In this document: positions 37,576 to 49,830 of the stretch, in pieces
How the letters are laid out: the number at the start of each line of letters is the position of its first letter
How positions within the stretch are numbered: the first letter of the stretch is position 1
Assembly (NCBI RefSeq): GCF_932526225.1
Contig: NC_064042.1
Coordinates: forward strand, 9,992,040 to 10,056,039
DNA: 64,000 nt
Direction: 5' to 3'
DNA from: Nematostella vectensis
Taxonomy: Eukaryota; Cnidaria; Anthozoa; Actiniaria; Edwardsiidae
Notes under the pieces: model-generated
The model's database searches: none
What the model saw: the letters and a program-made list of their open reading frames with translations, nothing else
What the model was told of the DNA's origin: nothing
Position numbers and translations under genes: made by a program

Positions 37576-40500
37576 GGGGGGGGTGGGAATAGATCTTGAT
37601 TGTTCAATACCAGAAGGTGAAATGAGCTTCAATACGGAACTCAGTTTCTTTGAATCCAAGCTGACAAGACAATTTTAATTCACGACACAGGATACCTACG
37701 CTAGCAATTAAGCACATGACTGAAAAGGGGAGGGGTGGAATGAGATTCACAAGAAACAATTTGACACTAGGGGAGGGGTGGTACCTGAACCTGAAAGAAG
37801 GGTTCAAAGTTCATTTGGAAGCAAAGCCAGCCAGCCAGCCGGCCGGCAATATATTCCTAAACATAAAACTATAGCGCTCTTCACACGTCCCAGGGCTATA
37901 AGAAAATCGTAGTCTGATTCCCATCTACAGCTCAGAATATTTCCTTTTCTGGAAACACAAATATGGCGGCCTAAATGGATTATGACGTCATCATTCAAGC
38001 CCCTCTCCTTTTACCGCCGGGAAGATATATTTTTCGCTTTAAAAGCTTTTTCCCGTCGATTTTTGCAATTTTAGAGCAGCCAGTGTGTTAGATCATCTTT
38101 CCAAGATATCTCGTGCAAGGCTTCGAAGCGATGGAGTAAAAATATGGATGAGTATTTATGATGGTGAGTGAAGATTTTACATAGAAACTTTTTAACCAAC
38201 CTTCATCCATGTTCTTGGTTTATACTCGGATTATACTAGAAGTACAAATTCTTCCCTCGCTAGAAAACATTTTATTACTAGAAAACCTATTTTCAACAAG
38301 GGGTCCAGGGGCAGGGCCATAGCAGAGGCTGGGGTGCAAATCTCCATTAACATTGAAAGCCATATAATCTCATACCATTTGTCCACCAAGCAACGTTCTT
38401 CAAGCATTGTCTTTGTCAATTCGAAGGGGGTCCCCCCTATTTTCTTGACAGTGCTACAGAGCTGGGGGGGGTCAGTTTGCAACAATACTGTCAAAAAGTG
38501 TAATAGTCAATAACACAGCTTGAACAAATAAAGCAAACATTTAAAAGAAAGAATAGTATAAGTTTTTTAATCACCAAGAGTGGAATACAAACGAGAAAAT
38601 TCAATGATCTCTTTGTCCATCCTTATATATATATTTACTTACTTATATCTTCGTCTTCTTTGCCATGGTCAATATCTGAAATAAATTGTTACAATTATAT
38701 TAAGAAGAGAGGAAGGGGTTTCTTTTCAATTTTATTTATAGAGTACAGTAGCTTATTATTTATGATGGCCTTATTGCAGAGGAGCCAACTGAAACTACAG
38801 CCTCACACACTAATTTTATTTTGTTTTTACTCAATTTAGCTATTTAATAATAAACTTTGGCAGCGCTGTATAAGCTTTCTGGTTTTAAAATCAGCCAGAA
38901 AAAGCAAAAAAAATGATAGCAATAAATACGGCTAGGCTAGCTATCAAACGAAGCAGTCCACTTGACAGTGTAGAGAGGGCCCTTGTTTCCTATACTTATG
39001 TCGGTGATGTGCAGAGCTTAACACGAAATTGTTTAAAGAAACCAAACGTCCCAGCAACTGGCGTCGCGTCCCATATAGAGACATACCGATTTCGAAAGCT
39101 ACATAACTCCTTATTCTCAAAATAATTTTTTCTAAGCCCAGAAAAATTGAGATCTTGGCAAATTTCTACATGTGTTTGGGTTCGAAATCGGTCAAACATG
39201 GCGCTGCAGAGGGGTGTCTACAAAACGAAGACCTAAAACCTAAAACCTGTGACCCCAAAAGCTACGACCCCAAAAGCAACGACCCCCAAAATTTTGCCGT
39301 TATTATTTAGCCTACCTTGTTTCCCAAAAGGGCTACACAGCGTGGAAGTTTCATGTGGAATCAGTGATCCTTATGAGATAATAAGCTTATTCAATTTTTT
39401 TTTTGGAAAAAGGGAACTACTTGTGTTTCCAGGTGGTCGTTTCTTAAAACGCCGATAAACTCAAAAACCGGAATGTCACCCAGTAAACATTTTCGGGTGT
39501 TTCTTCCAAAATCTTAATTGCCCGCTAACTTACGGGAAATCGCTCCATATTCTAGTTGTGTCGAGCTGTAGAAAGTTTTAATCACAGAGAAAACCATTCC
39601 ACTGCCCGGTAAAAAGTGAGCCAATCAAGGCTTACATCATTTTATCAGATTTCCTTCCAACCAATCAGGTTTCATCTCTGTCAAATGATTTGAAATTTAG
39701 CTGTCACAGTGTTCCTAAAAATATAAACAGCTTTGCGAAATTATTAGTTTTTTCTACAAAATGAGACTTTATTTACTTGTTCTTTGTCTTTCGAAAAATG
39801 TTGATGCCACAGCAATTGTTAGGGTGCAAGTTGTCTACAGACATCGACAAAACTAGGATTTCAATAACTATTTAGCCAATCTATTCATAAACTTTGGAAA
39901 TTATAATTTACTTGTCGGGAACCCGTATCGGCGCGCTACGCAAAAGCTTTGTTTTGATAAACACTCTTCCTCGCCAGGGAGTTCGAAAACTTTTCTAAAT
40001 TACCGGTAATTGCCGGGTCTGTTAGGTTACCGGGAGAGTTTTTGGGATAATTTATCGGGCAACGGAGCGTGTCTGAAAAGTGTGTGCAGCTACAATTTTT
40101 AATTGGACAAATAAACGACGATTAAAAATAGTTCATTGGCGTGCACATGAGGATACTTCCTCCGTGAAAAGCACCACAAAATTCGCTGGATTACCTCATT
40201 AGGATCACTGATTCCATATGAAACTTTCGCGCTGTATAGCCATTTGGGAAACAAGGTAGACTAAATAATAACTGAATTTTTTTTTTTTTTGGGGGGGGGG
40301 GGGGTCGTAGCTTTTGGGGTCACAGGTTTTAGGTATTAGGTCTTCGTTTTGTAGACACCCCGCAGCAGAGCTCCAATTTCCTTCGAATAAATACTCACCA
40401 TCTCCATGTATTAAATCCCCAGAGCTAACACAGTATTATACTTCTGGGTTTTTTTAAATCACACTAAAACATATTATAAGAAACAGCATATTGTGCATTC

Positions 40501-43500
40501 AAAAGGTGCAATGGGCTTTTGAAATGAGAAGGGATCTATGATTATTTCACATCACTTTTATGTTTGGTGCTTGATTGTTAAAATTGTATGATTGGACAAA
40601 TTTTTTCCACTTTTCTCCCATTTACTCTGACTGAAAATTTTTTTTCCAGAAAGAATTCAAATCATTAGAATTCTGTTGTAGTAAAATTGTTTAGGAGAAG
40701 AATGATAAGCTCATGAAAATGATTTGTTTTCTAGACATATTGCATTATAAATATGCTGTAAATAACATTTATAACATAACATGTGTCCTTTAGGATTGAA
40801 CATTTTACCAACAGGCTTGTGTATTTTGGGGGTGGCAAGTTTCCATCCTTTTTGGGTGTATGAAATTTTGAGCTCTGTTGGACCATTCCATAATGTTGGC
40901 TTGTACCCACCCCTGGGTAATTATCCCTCTAACCTTCAAGGCATATACATCCTAAGCCCATTCAGCCTTTCGGCTTTCAAGTCATAGCCCATTCATGCTC
41001 TAGGGACATTGTCAAATATTTAAATTCAAAAGTTATACACAAGATGGGCTGGTTGGTACAAGCCAAGCAAAAAAAAATCAAACTGTGTCTCCTATTTGCT
41101 TTATTTGATATATTATGCGTATCACATGCTTTTTGTGTGTAGGAGATGAGATGATCATTAAACCAAATATGAAATACTGTGTATGTGTCAAGTCATTTTT
41201 TGCAGTGGCTGATCCAAGTGTTGTTCTGTGGTCCAATGGCCCAATTCTTTTTAAGCACAAAGCTATTGTAATAGTTTTCATAAATTGAACCACTTTTAAA
41301 AAATTTTTAGACCCCATTGAGCTTTTAACAGCGCCTGCACAAGGCAATTTGAATACTGAATGTTCATGATCGACCGACAAACTCGGACGGGCTGCATATG
41401 TAACATATTAAGACTAAACACAACACACCGTAAGGCATGTATTAATGCATGCATTATGAGCTTCGGAGGAAGCAACGGAAACCATTTGCAGTACTGAGTA
41501 GTCAACTCCAGGGTCAAAAATTCATGCCTGCTTGTCCACCGTTAGTTGTGCCTTCGAATTCCAGTATGCGCTTCCAAGCGGTAATTCAATCGTGATGGCC
41601 ATCACCCTCGCCGTCATCTATTGACTATAGCGAATCGGACTTTCCCACCGAACATAGCCACCCGAAATATGAATTTTACCACATCTTTGCGCCCAAAGGC
41701 TTTTCTACAAAAAAAATCACGTTTTGATAGGTCTAAAACCCTACCAAAAAGCAGAAAGATACTGTTCTATGCTCTCATAGTCGTCTCTCTATGGCCGCCA
41801 TGTTTTTTTTTTACTTAGGTCAAGCAAGTGTCATCTTACAATTTCATCTGTGATTGGTTGTTTCAATGTTTTGATGCCTAGAATGTCAAAACAAATAAGT
41901 GTTTCCAGGAAAGGAAATATTCTGAGCTGATCTACAAAACTCGAAGTGTGTGGTAAAGCGTCAAACACTTTGAGTTTTGTAGATGGGGTTCAGACTATGA
42001 TGTTCTAATAGCCTAGAGACGTGTGAATATAACACTTAAATTTTAGTTTTGGTGATATCCATATGTGAATATGGCTTTTTCTAAGTGCGCGCATGGTATG
42101 TTGGTGCGAGACGTGAGAATAGCACTATAATTTTAGTTTTGGGAATATCAACCTGTGAGATGGTTTTTCCTAATGCGCGCATGGTATGTTGGTGAAATTT
42201 GAGAGATCTCTATATCGCATTAACCCACCATGTTTGACGCTATACCACGCACTTTGAGTTTTGTAGATGGGATTCAGACTACGATTTTCTCATAGCCTAG
42301 GGACGTCTAAATAGCGCTATTGTTATTTTGGGAATATCGACCTGTGAATATGGCTTTTTCTAGTGCGTGTATGGTATGTTGGCGAACTCTGAGAGATATC
42401 ATACATCGCATCAACGCACCAAGTTTGGCGCTTTACCACGGACTTCGAGTTTTGTAGATGGGAATCAGACTATGATTTTCTAATAGCCCCGAGACGTGTA
42501 AATAGAACCATAGTTTTAGTCTTGGGAATATCGACCTGTGAATACGCGTTGTTTTTCTATTTATTTAATTCACCATTGAATAAACATTCGAGTTGAGATA
42601 GATGGCTTTCAGACTATTATTTTCTTGTATCTCTGATATATACCCGGGGGTGATCGTCGGCGAAATGAATTTTTACCCTAAGGGATAGCACTTTGGGTGT
42701 TGTCAGTAGAAATTCTTACCCCTAAGAATAGCAAATTGGGTGTGGTAGGAGGAATTTTGAACCCTAAGAGGAAGAAGAATTGGAAAAAGCTGCTAAACCC
42801 CCTTTAGGAATACCTAAGAGATCGGACAAATCCTTCAACACCCCTAAGGAATAGCAGTTGGTCGAAGTTTTATACCCTAAAAGATAGGACGACCACCCGT
42901 CTACTTTCCCCCCATCCCCAGGCATGAAGTTGGCAGCTTTATCAGCTGTTCATTAAGCACTTAAAATTTTGCAGATGGCATTTGGACTTTCTTATTTTGA
43001 TAGTCCTGGGACGCCTGTATCAGCCCATGATTTTATATTTTGTCTATCAAGGTTTTAAAGGGGGAGAATAAGGATAGACTGTTTTGAGTTTCCCGGTTGG
43101 TCAGTTCAATCGTCAATTTAAAATATGAATTTGAATCTTTATTTATTTTCAATGAGTCGCCCTTTATGTAGTTTTTTATGAGAATGAGTGGAAGAGTTTG
43201 GTTCGGTAGTTTGGGAGATATCGAAAATATCGAAATAAATATTTCCTGGGAGTCAGCCAGTGAGTTGCCGTGATCCAATGTTTTTCTGCCTTGCGCATGA
43301 AATATAGGTCCTTTACCACAGTATTAAAGTTTCGTACGTCAGGCGATGTATCTGACTACTTTAGCAAATTAAGAAGGCCATTTTGTGCTATTTATATTGC
43401 ATAGAAAGCAGAAGTATGTTTGCGTATCGAATCACCCTATTGTTTGACCTCGAGGTCAATAAAAACATAGTGGATGATTATTACAAACTCTTTCTGTATT

Positions 43501-44469
43501 CGATTTTAAAAGAAAAGGACTATTCTGTTAATCCTGTAAAAGATATTTACTCTTTATCATCTTATTCACTTGCTTTTGTTCACAAGAAGCCCAAGAAACA
43601 ACGAAACTATAACCAATTTAGCATTTTTATATGGATAACCAACGTTTACGTAATTTGCATAAAGTCTGAAAATAATCATAATAATCACAATCATAATACA
43701 TAAGATTTAAGTGTTTACAGACGAGATTTGTTAAATCAGGACGTTATTATAACTTTTGTTCAAATTGGTTGCAGAATCCACTGCTAACTTCACTGAATTA
43801 GCTGCTGAATTAGCTGCTAACTTCACCGCGGTACAATAACCGCGACAATAAAATACTTTTTAATTTTGCGGTCTCAAGCATACAAGGGGATTGCAGCCGA
43901 GTTACTACGGATTTTTACTGTCTTTGAGCCTCCTGACGTATCAAATTCAATTGTTAAGCATTAGAAGAAATCGATAAGTCATTTGACTCACCTTTTGTGC
44001 TGGCGTTGTAGTGATAGTGAAATCCTTGCGGTTCAAAGCACTTTCCCGAGTCCGCAGTCGCATTAGGGAGTAGCGTACAAGAGCTGACGTAATACTCTAA
44101 ATAAGACAAATCTATATCTCCCACGCATCTCTTGAGAAACTCAGAGCATACCCGTCTACAGGGAAGAAATGGCTCAGAGTCCTGAGGACGGCAATAAGGT
44201 GCGAACATTGAGCAGAGCACAGACTCGCCCATGGCAGCAACGGAGCAATTCTCCATGCGTCGCATAAAATAATTGATGTAGTATTTGACAAACGACTTGG
44301 CGCGTCCTGAGAGGTCGATGTTTGGGGGGATAGGGAAGGTTGTGTTGTACCCCGAGGACATACAGCCCTCGAAGATGGTATCCTTCATTGGGCGGCACGT
44401 CTGGGTTGCCTCGATAGCGTGGAAGCAGAAGACTGTCACAAGGGCGAAGAGAATTGAGCGGGAGTCCAT
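33414..44469 (-). CDS. Gene B: two-FZ single-pass receptor, paralogue of gene A (exons 44469-43992, 34629-34171, 33610-33414)
   Basis: The joined exons give 377 residues, the same length and phase pattern as gene A. The ATG at 44469 starts a signal peptide (MDSRSILFALVTVFCFHA). FZ1 (about 24-150) has ten cysteines and FLPCRRVCSEFLKRC. FZ2 (about 160-312) starts ENECSPLIFPMC and has ten cysteines with LFPPCFPDEG. The last exon begins with a Pro/Ser-rich stalk (TPSPPPSQNKPAVQ), then a TM helix (about 330-354) and a 22-residue tail containing GEDKEDLVK. Splice sites are GTGAGT and GTAAGG donors, with AG acceptors at 34630 and 33611. An open frame upstream of the ATG would add 33 residues before the signal peptide; I prefer the inner ATG. 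Intron 1 is 9.4 kb and full of inverted repeats. Membrane Wnt-binding is inferred from the FZ fold only. Confidence 0.82.
34860..35457. mobile_element. Two partial copies of the CACAGGTAGCCCAGG MITE family
   Basis: The right-hand part of the 13643-14015 element is recognisable at about 34860-35002 (AGAACAGCCGAACTCCG, GAGCTACGAACAAGC, TGGGCTACCTGTG) and again at about 35320-35457 in the same orientation. Both appear truncated on the left, and the intervening 35003-35320 contains the CGTGTATTACACGTG interior block. Confidence 0.65.
36350..36975. repeat. Imperfect subterminal repeat array, left side
   Basis: The motif group CTACAAAACTCGAAGTG, TGTGGT(A)AAGC, CACCGCGGTGAAGTTAGCAG and CTAATTCAGTG recurs three to four times with irregular spacing of about 180-300 bases. 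Each is followed by a TACTTGACC(G/C) and GATAGC(A)TGCGCGC block. The inverted counterpart is at 41930-42550. Confidence 0.6.
37490..37583. repeat. (GA)n microsatellite followed by a G run
   Basis: An interrupted GAGA/CAGA tract of about 75 bases is followed directly by about 18 G with one T interruption. The minus-strand reading (Ser/Leu and Pro runs) is a low-complexity artefact. Confidence 0.85.
39212..40360. mobile_element. 1149-bp non-autonomous TIR transposon with 10-bp target duplication
   Basis: The ends are inverted copies starting GGGTGTCTACAAAACGAAGA and continuing CCTAAAACCT, GTGACCCCAAAAGCTACGAC. Inverted similarity continues inward (GCCTACCTTGTTTCCCAAA against TTTGGGAAACAAGGTAGAC, and GGAATCAGTGATCC), giving arms of about 170 bases. 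CGCTGCAGAG at 39202-39211 and CGCAGCAGAG at 40361-40370 form a 10-bp target-site duplication with one mismatch. No transposase frame is present. The duplication length suggests a Mutator-like mobiliser. Confidence 0.85.
41930..42550. repeat. Imperfect subterminal repeat array, right side
   Basis: Roughly 180-base units carry TTTTGTAGATGGG, TCAGACTATGATTTTC, TAATAGCC, GAGACGT and GGGAATATCGACCTGTGAAT. Most are inverted relative to the copies at 36.35-36.97 kb. About four units can be followed. A further short tandem block around TACCCTAAG(G/A)GATAGCA lies at about 42670-42890. Confidence 0.6.
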
Positions 44470-44809
44470 GACTGTGTATGTGCGCTTATCCGTGAATGAA
44501 ACCTGTGTGCTTGAGTATGAGGGCGTTGGAAACAGAGGTTGTTTGGTAAATTGATTTAGAAATGACAAACAACGAAACTCCCCTCTGATTTGGGCGAATT
44601 GTGCCTTGTTTTGCGACGCGCTCCCCCCTGTTTATGTAGAGAAGATAACCGGTCAAGTTACGTTGCGTAATCCGAGCTACTACCCCGTGGCGCGCGAACA
44701 GTCACCGACGCGATATACGAAACTAGCATAACGGGGCATGCAGTCAGAATCCATTGTGGGGTAGTGGGGTAGTGGGATAGTTGCATTCTATAAAAATGAC
44801 GTTATTGAT

Positions 44810-45870
44810 GTGAGTGAGGTAACATCAGACGCGGACATTGTGAATGAGATCTATTCTTTGAACGCCTTTTCTACCAACAAGAAACGGCGATGCGTTTCGT
44901 TGACGAGTCCATGGAGTTCTATGAGCAAGCCATCGCTGGTTCTAGACCTCCTGTTCATATACCACAAATCACTGGAACATACCCACCATGCAAACCTTTC
45001 TTGCGTTTCTTTGAAGTTTGCAACTCAAAAGAGGTTACAGCCATTGAGCTTTCTGGTAACGAAGTAGCAGCTCAGTTACATGAAGTCACAAGCGAAGTCC
45101 CGCCGGAGCTCGCAGGTCTACCAAACTCGATCTGGGCTAAACTGATCAGTGATCCTGTTGAGCAACAAGAGAAGCTAGATAAGAACAACTTATTCTACAA
45201 CAGTAGTTTGTCTCTACCTGTACAGGCGTTCATTAACTGGATCCTGAAGTACTTAATTCAAATGAAAAATTTCGTGTAATCGAAAAGAAGAATTGGAAGG
45301 GCTATGCAGAAAATCTGAACAATTTATTGCCGTCCGATATCTTGTACCAGAAATGGTTCGACGCGTTGAGGCCGCATGTGCATAACGATGATCCACTATT
45401 GGTTGAATCAGAATTGCCGGACGGACATACACTTATCCCAACTACGATTACGAGATCGATGCTGTTCTCCATTGGCAATTTGGTTATCACTACCTATATG
45501 CAGTATCTGAGAGACAAGGGAAGGGAGCAAAATGCTATCTCTGTTCCTTGAACTGAGAGAAGTGAGTTCGTGCTTACGAAGGAGTTGCAAGGTACGATTC
45601 GGTACGTCGGTGGTTGGGCAGTCTGGGCTGAGCTACAGGAAGCAAAAAAGTATCTATCCGTTCATTGTAGTGAACGCAGCGTTAAGTGATGCCCCAAAGA
45701 AGGAAACCATGGAGGAAATCTCGGAACTACTATCGCACGACAGCGCTGAAAAACGCAAGACTAGTTCCAGTACCGCGCGGTTAAACCAGCCTTTTTGTTT
45801 TGAAATGGCTGGGTTTTACCGGCGAACCGTCACATTTTGGCGAATGCTAAGAAAACTAGATAAAACCTAA
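44810..45870 (+). pseudogene. Decayed, frameshifted coding sequence of unknown family (transposon interior)
   Basis: Adjacent frames each look protein-like but are broken. SDADIVNEIYSLNAFSTNKK (from 44810) continues only after a shift as MRFVDESMEFYEQAIAGSRP (44890-45279). A third frame gives EKKNWKGYAENLNNLLPSDI and on to 45551, and a further shift gives ELQGTIRYVGGWAVWAELQE near 45590. The pieces are collinear on one strand, so they probably derive from one protein of 300 or more residues. I do not recognise the family. The position between inverted arms suggests a transposon-encoded protein. Confidence 0.5.
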
Positions 45871-46237
45871 GGCTAAAATTTTCTTTATGACTCCCTCATT
45901 ATCAAATAATTCTGTCATCTTTTGTACAGTAAGGTTTTAATGCTGTACAGTAAGTCAAAACAGCGACCGAAGTCAGCCTTTCGTACCTTTACTCGAACGA
46001 TTCAACACTGAGATTTTGTTTGTTTTCGCCAGAACACGCGCATGCGCATACGTTATTCAGCACTGTCCTATCGCACTTAACTGTCACTAAGGATCTTATC
46101 ATGGGTACGACAACACATCCGACATTGCTTGAAGCGTGTAGCTTTAAGAGAAACACTTGTGACATATATTTCGGATAATGTGTACGAGTTCTTTGTCTTA
46201 CTAGAATAGAAGTACAATTCCTTGCTTACATACAGCA

Positions 46238-47028
46238 ATGTCTCACAAGGCTAATATTATTCAATATGCAATTGAACAGATAGCAAAGGACCAGGAACTG
46301 ATTAGATTCTGGATAAGAATCTTACAAACGAGAGAGTGTACTTATATTGACGCCTTCAAAGAGATTGAAGATGATCTAGAGTGGGACGCACTGAGAAAGA
46401 GCTGTTCAGGTGCCTTGATGATCATGAGCATGATTTGATGGTTATCAACGCATCAATAGCAAGTAATCAGAGTGAACAGACAGATAATTATCCGGATGAC
46501 AACTACGAGGATCGCGAAGGTGAAGTTGACGATGAACTTGACGAAATTGTTAACTTTGTTGAAGAGGAAGTGCACCTTCAGTCTGATTTTGGCGAGAAGT
46601 GATCTTCGAAGAGGACAAATCACAGGATTTCACAGGCTCAAGAAACCTATGTTGGTGTAATTACTCGCTATTGAAAGATGAGGTCAAGCCAGTTTGTGAA
46701 GCACACGCTGAGGACAAAGAAAAAGAATGCCTATCGGAAGAAGGGCTTATCTTCTAAAGCTAAACAATAATCGCAGCAGGGATATTTGTCCTTCACTCAG
46801 GTAATACGCGATGCTTCTAACGGTAAAGAACCATCGCATTTCCTTCTCAAGTTTTTTTTTTTTACCGACACCACCTCCTTATCGCATTGTCCGAGAGAAC
46901 AGTTGAAGAAGTTGTGTATGGGCTACGGTATTCTCTTTAGACAGTCATCAAACCGCAAAGACGTCAACACTGACATTTCTCGCGCAGTTATTTCTGCGAG
47001 CTGCTACCCCCAACCGGAGTACTTGTAG
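46238..47028 (+). pseudogene. Second set of broken collinear coding fragments, unknown family
   Basis: 46238-46438 encodes a helical start (MSHKANIIQYAIEQIAKDQE). The protein-like continuation (ELFRCLDDHEHDLMVINAS and an acidic tail) is in another frame, 46381-46602. 46786-47028 encodes LSHCPREQLKKLCMGYGILF, which loosely resembles a SAP-type helix pair. No complete frame survives. This is likely a further decayed gene of the same 7.4-kb element. Confidence 0.4.
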
Positions 47029-48462
47029 TGCAACTTCAACTCAGCAAGAGATTGTGCAGAGTGATGGTGAGAGGAGAAACAATGCAGGCAACCGGAGCAG
47101 AGCTAGGCGGTTTAAACTGAATGCCGAGTGAATGCCACAATGAGACATGATTGCAATAAAGGTCAATGGAAAAGCAAAGTTGAGCAAAGAGCAAGAGAGT
47201 GGGGTGTAAATGTAAGTTAAACTACTGGAGAGGAAAGCACCGTATTAGCTAGTGAGTTGAAGACAGGGTTCCGAACAAATGCTTGCCATATACAACCTTC
47301 ATGTTTTAATTGTACTCACCATTACAGAAATATTGTTGGTTAATCACAGTTTCCTTTTGACTGGGCTACCAGGGCGTTTAGGTGAATGCAGGATGAAAGT
47401 CCGCTCCCTACAACAACAATACGAAATTATTTAATGTTAAAAAAGGAATTGTATAGAATACTTTTTAGTATTAGAAAGAGTGCACGCGTTATTAAGGCTT
47501 GGGTCAAGCAATGGTGGGCTTTTTTATTGAGGACCTAATCTACTCCCATTTATAAGTCTATTTCTCATTTCAGCGTTTAATCACTCAAAGAAGACCGAAG
47601 AAAGTCATCATTACTATAGATCATTGATACAATGTTACTGTTATTCTTCACTACAGTATATTCAAAGGATTTCTTAGTAATTTAATAAAAACGGGTTATT
47701 TGCCTGGTGGGAGGTCCGTATCGTGAAATACCGTTACCGAGGTCTTGAAAATACTGACCGAGGCCGAATGTTTAGCGCCAGCAAAAACATACTTTGAGCG
47801 AACAGCGCGCGCAAAATTCTCGGACAAGGGCAGATATAAGAATCTCCGGACCGCTCTTAGCCAATCAGAATGCAGGATCCGTTACCGTGACCGCTTAAAG
47901 TGCTGCTCCAGGGAAAGGTAAGACCGTTTTGGGAAAAATGTACATTATCTGAGGGTTACTTTCTCGAAAAAAAATTAGAATTCCTCCAATCCCGAATATT
48001 TTGCATCTTTTCAAACACACACGATTTGTCTTGGTTTGGCCGCCATCTTGAAACACCAACCATAACTCAGTCCCCTCTCGGTCAGAGTTTGAGAAGGTGC
48101 GAAAGGATTGCCATATATGGAGCCTGTCAGGGGATTTCAGTTGTTGTCACACTTCTACAATCGAGTACCCTACTTCGCAGAGAATCATCGACTTTATTGC
48201 TTTTTCACCGCTTTAAACAGCTTGAAATGTAAGATTTATTATAGAAACGTATTTCGCATTGAGACTATATCTCTTAATAACCAAAAGTTACAGCCGGGAC
48301 ATAGGGATTTCAGCCGTTGATTTGTTACGCTTGACACAACACGACGTCATCGTCGAAGTTCAAAGCAGCTTCACCTTGCACAAAAATGAATCCAGCTCGC
48401 AAATGATTGGGTCCATTAGGGTTTTGACTAAAGAATATTTAACCTGAATGTCATGCAATACT

Positions 48463-49258
48463 TTTCCTGCTAGCAGAGGCCTCTTTTCTTTGTATTTCGC
48501 TGGGCTGGCGTTCGCAAGGAAAAGAGACCTCTGCCATGGGTCGAAACTGTTTTCGTTGCGCATGCGTGAGCGTTTCTAAGCGAGCGCATTACGTCCCAAA
48601 ACCCGTACGATCGCGCGAAAGCCGTCAATATGGTAATTTTTGTCGCAAATTATGAATCAAACTCCGGTTAGTTCTCCTCTTCAAAAAAAAAAAAAAAAAC
48701 AACAACATCTGTTCAATTTCAATCACCTAAAACGTCACTAAATAGATTGAACAGCAAACACAGCAAAGCCGAGTTTTGTCTTGTTTGTTGGATAAATTCC
48801 AAGACATCTGGGCAGGCGAGTTTCTTCAATGTAAATATCGCACAGTTGGAAGAAATGTTACAAAACTTTTTGGTAAACTTAGATCAGTTAATTCTAGAAG
48901 AATATACAAAAGCTGTAAACGGTAGATTGACTCGTTAGTCAAACGAGGGAAAATTCTGAATGAAGACAAGGCATTGAATGGCTTCTTTTATAATTCGTCG
49001 CGTGATATTGCTACGGAGGACGCCGTTTCGAATGCGGGCTTATTATCCCACAGCAGATATACGCTTCACGCATGCGTTAGTCATTGTGGGCTCAAATAGT
49101 GGCCACTAATTAATAAACGGAGCATGCGCTCTGGATCTCGTCCACGATCGTGGACGGCGGTTTGATCAAACAAACTTGCGAGCCATGGCAGAGGTATCTT
49201 TACCACGCGAACGTCAGCCAAGCGAAGTACAGAGAAAAGAGGCCTCTGCTAGCAGGGA
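48463..49258. mobile_element. 796-bp nested MITE with perfect 10-bp target duplication
   Basis: The ends are inverted copies over about 75 bases (CCTGCTAGCAGAGGCCTCTT, then the GTATTTCGCTGGGCTG-like block, then CTCTGCCATGG). ATGCAATACT flanks both ends exactly (48453-48462 and 49259-49268). It lies between the arms of the 47495-50529 element and therefore inserted later. No coding sequence is evident. Confidence 0.85.
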
Positions 49259-49393
49259 ATGCAATACTCAAATAGTCGAGAAAATGCTAATGGACCCACG
49301 TTTCGACAGACTAGAGATCGTTGAAAAACGGTCATAACGGACCCGCGCAAAGCACGGCCCATGTTTACGTCGTGTTGTTGATTCCAGAATGTA

Positions 49394-49830
49394 CTATGGA
49401 AGGAGAAAAAAAAATAAACGAACGCATAAAGAAACCGGAGCTACTCCACACAAGCCAGCCGCCAAAAAGCCTGTGAGGAACAGTTTAGGCGTTACGAGAA
49501 GCAGACGGTCTATCGATCTAAGCGGCAGCCAGCCATCAGCAGTTGTAAGTTGTGTGTTGCCTATTATCTTATTCAGCTCAACGTTTATTATTGCTGCATC
49601 TCCAATGTTTATTGTCTTGTTTTTCTTGTGTTTAGGAGGAGTATGCACAGAGGCGTTGTAATTCGCCAACCACTCTTCGTCGGCGATCGGCTCGTCTTGA
49701 TACGGGAGAAACTCGTTTGCCGCTTCGTTTATAGATGTTGCCGTTCCTTGTAAGACTCTATACATTCCAGTTCGTTCTCTACGTCGGTCAACTCATTTTC
49801 CGATAATTCTGAAGACTCCGTATAGCTCAT
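49394..49830 (-). pseudogene. N-terminal fragment resembling the 'PYQDEP(I/L)ADEEWL' P2RX7-tail-like transposon-associated family
   Basis: A minus-strand ATG near 49829 opens MSYTESSELSENELTDVENE. After a frame change the sequence continues NEFLPYQDEPIADEEWLANY. The PYxxEPxADxxW pattern recalls cnidarian proteins carrying a P2X7-receptor-like C-terminal cysteine domain, but that domain is absent here. A frameshift and the missing C-terminal half make this a remnant. The family call is from memory of the motif and is tentative. Confidence 0.35.

Larger units (their letters stand above)
35458..43793. mobile_element. 8.3-kb inverted-repeat-bounded structure in intron 1 of gene B
   Basis: About 105 bases at the left (from GTGAAGTTAGCAGCGGATTC) are inverted at the right, ending GAATCCACTGCTAACTTCAC at 43793. 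Inside, repeat blocks near 36.1-36.97 kb and 37.86-37.97 kb reappear inverted at 41.9-42.55 kb (motifs CTACAAAACTCGAAGTG, GGTAAAGC, TCAGACTATGATTTTC). No transposase frame is recognisable. It may be a large non-autonomous element with subterminal repeats, or the result of several insertions. I found no target duplication. Confidence 0.5.

Noticed and set aside
43383-43703. 106-codon plus-strand frame
   Set aside because: AT-rich composition, no domain, and it overlaps the inner part of the right arm of the 8.3-kb inverted structure.
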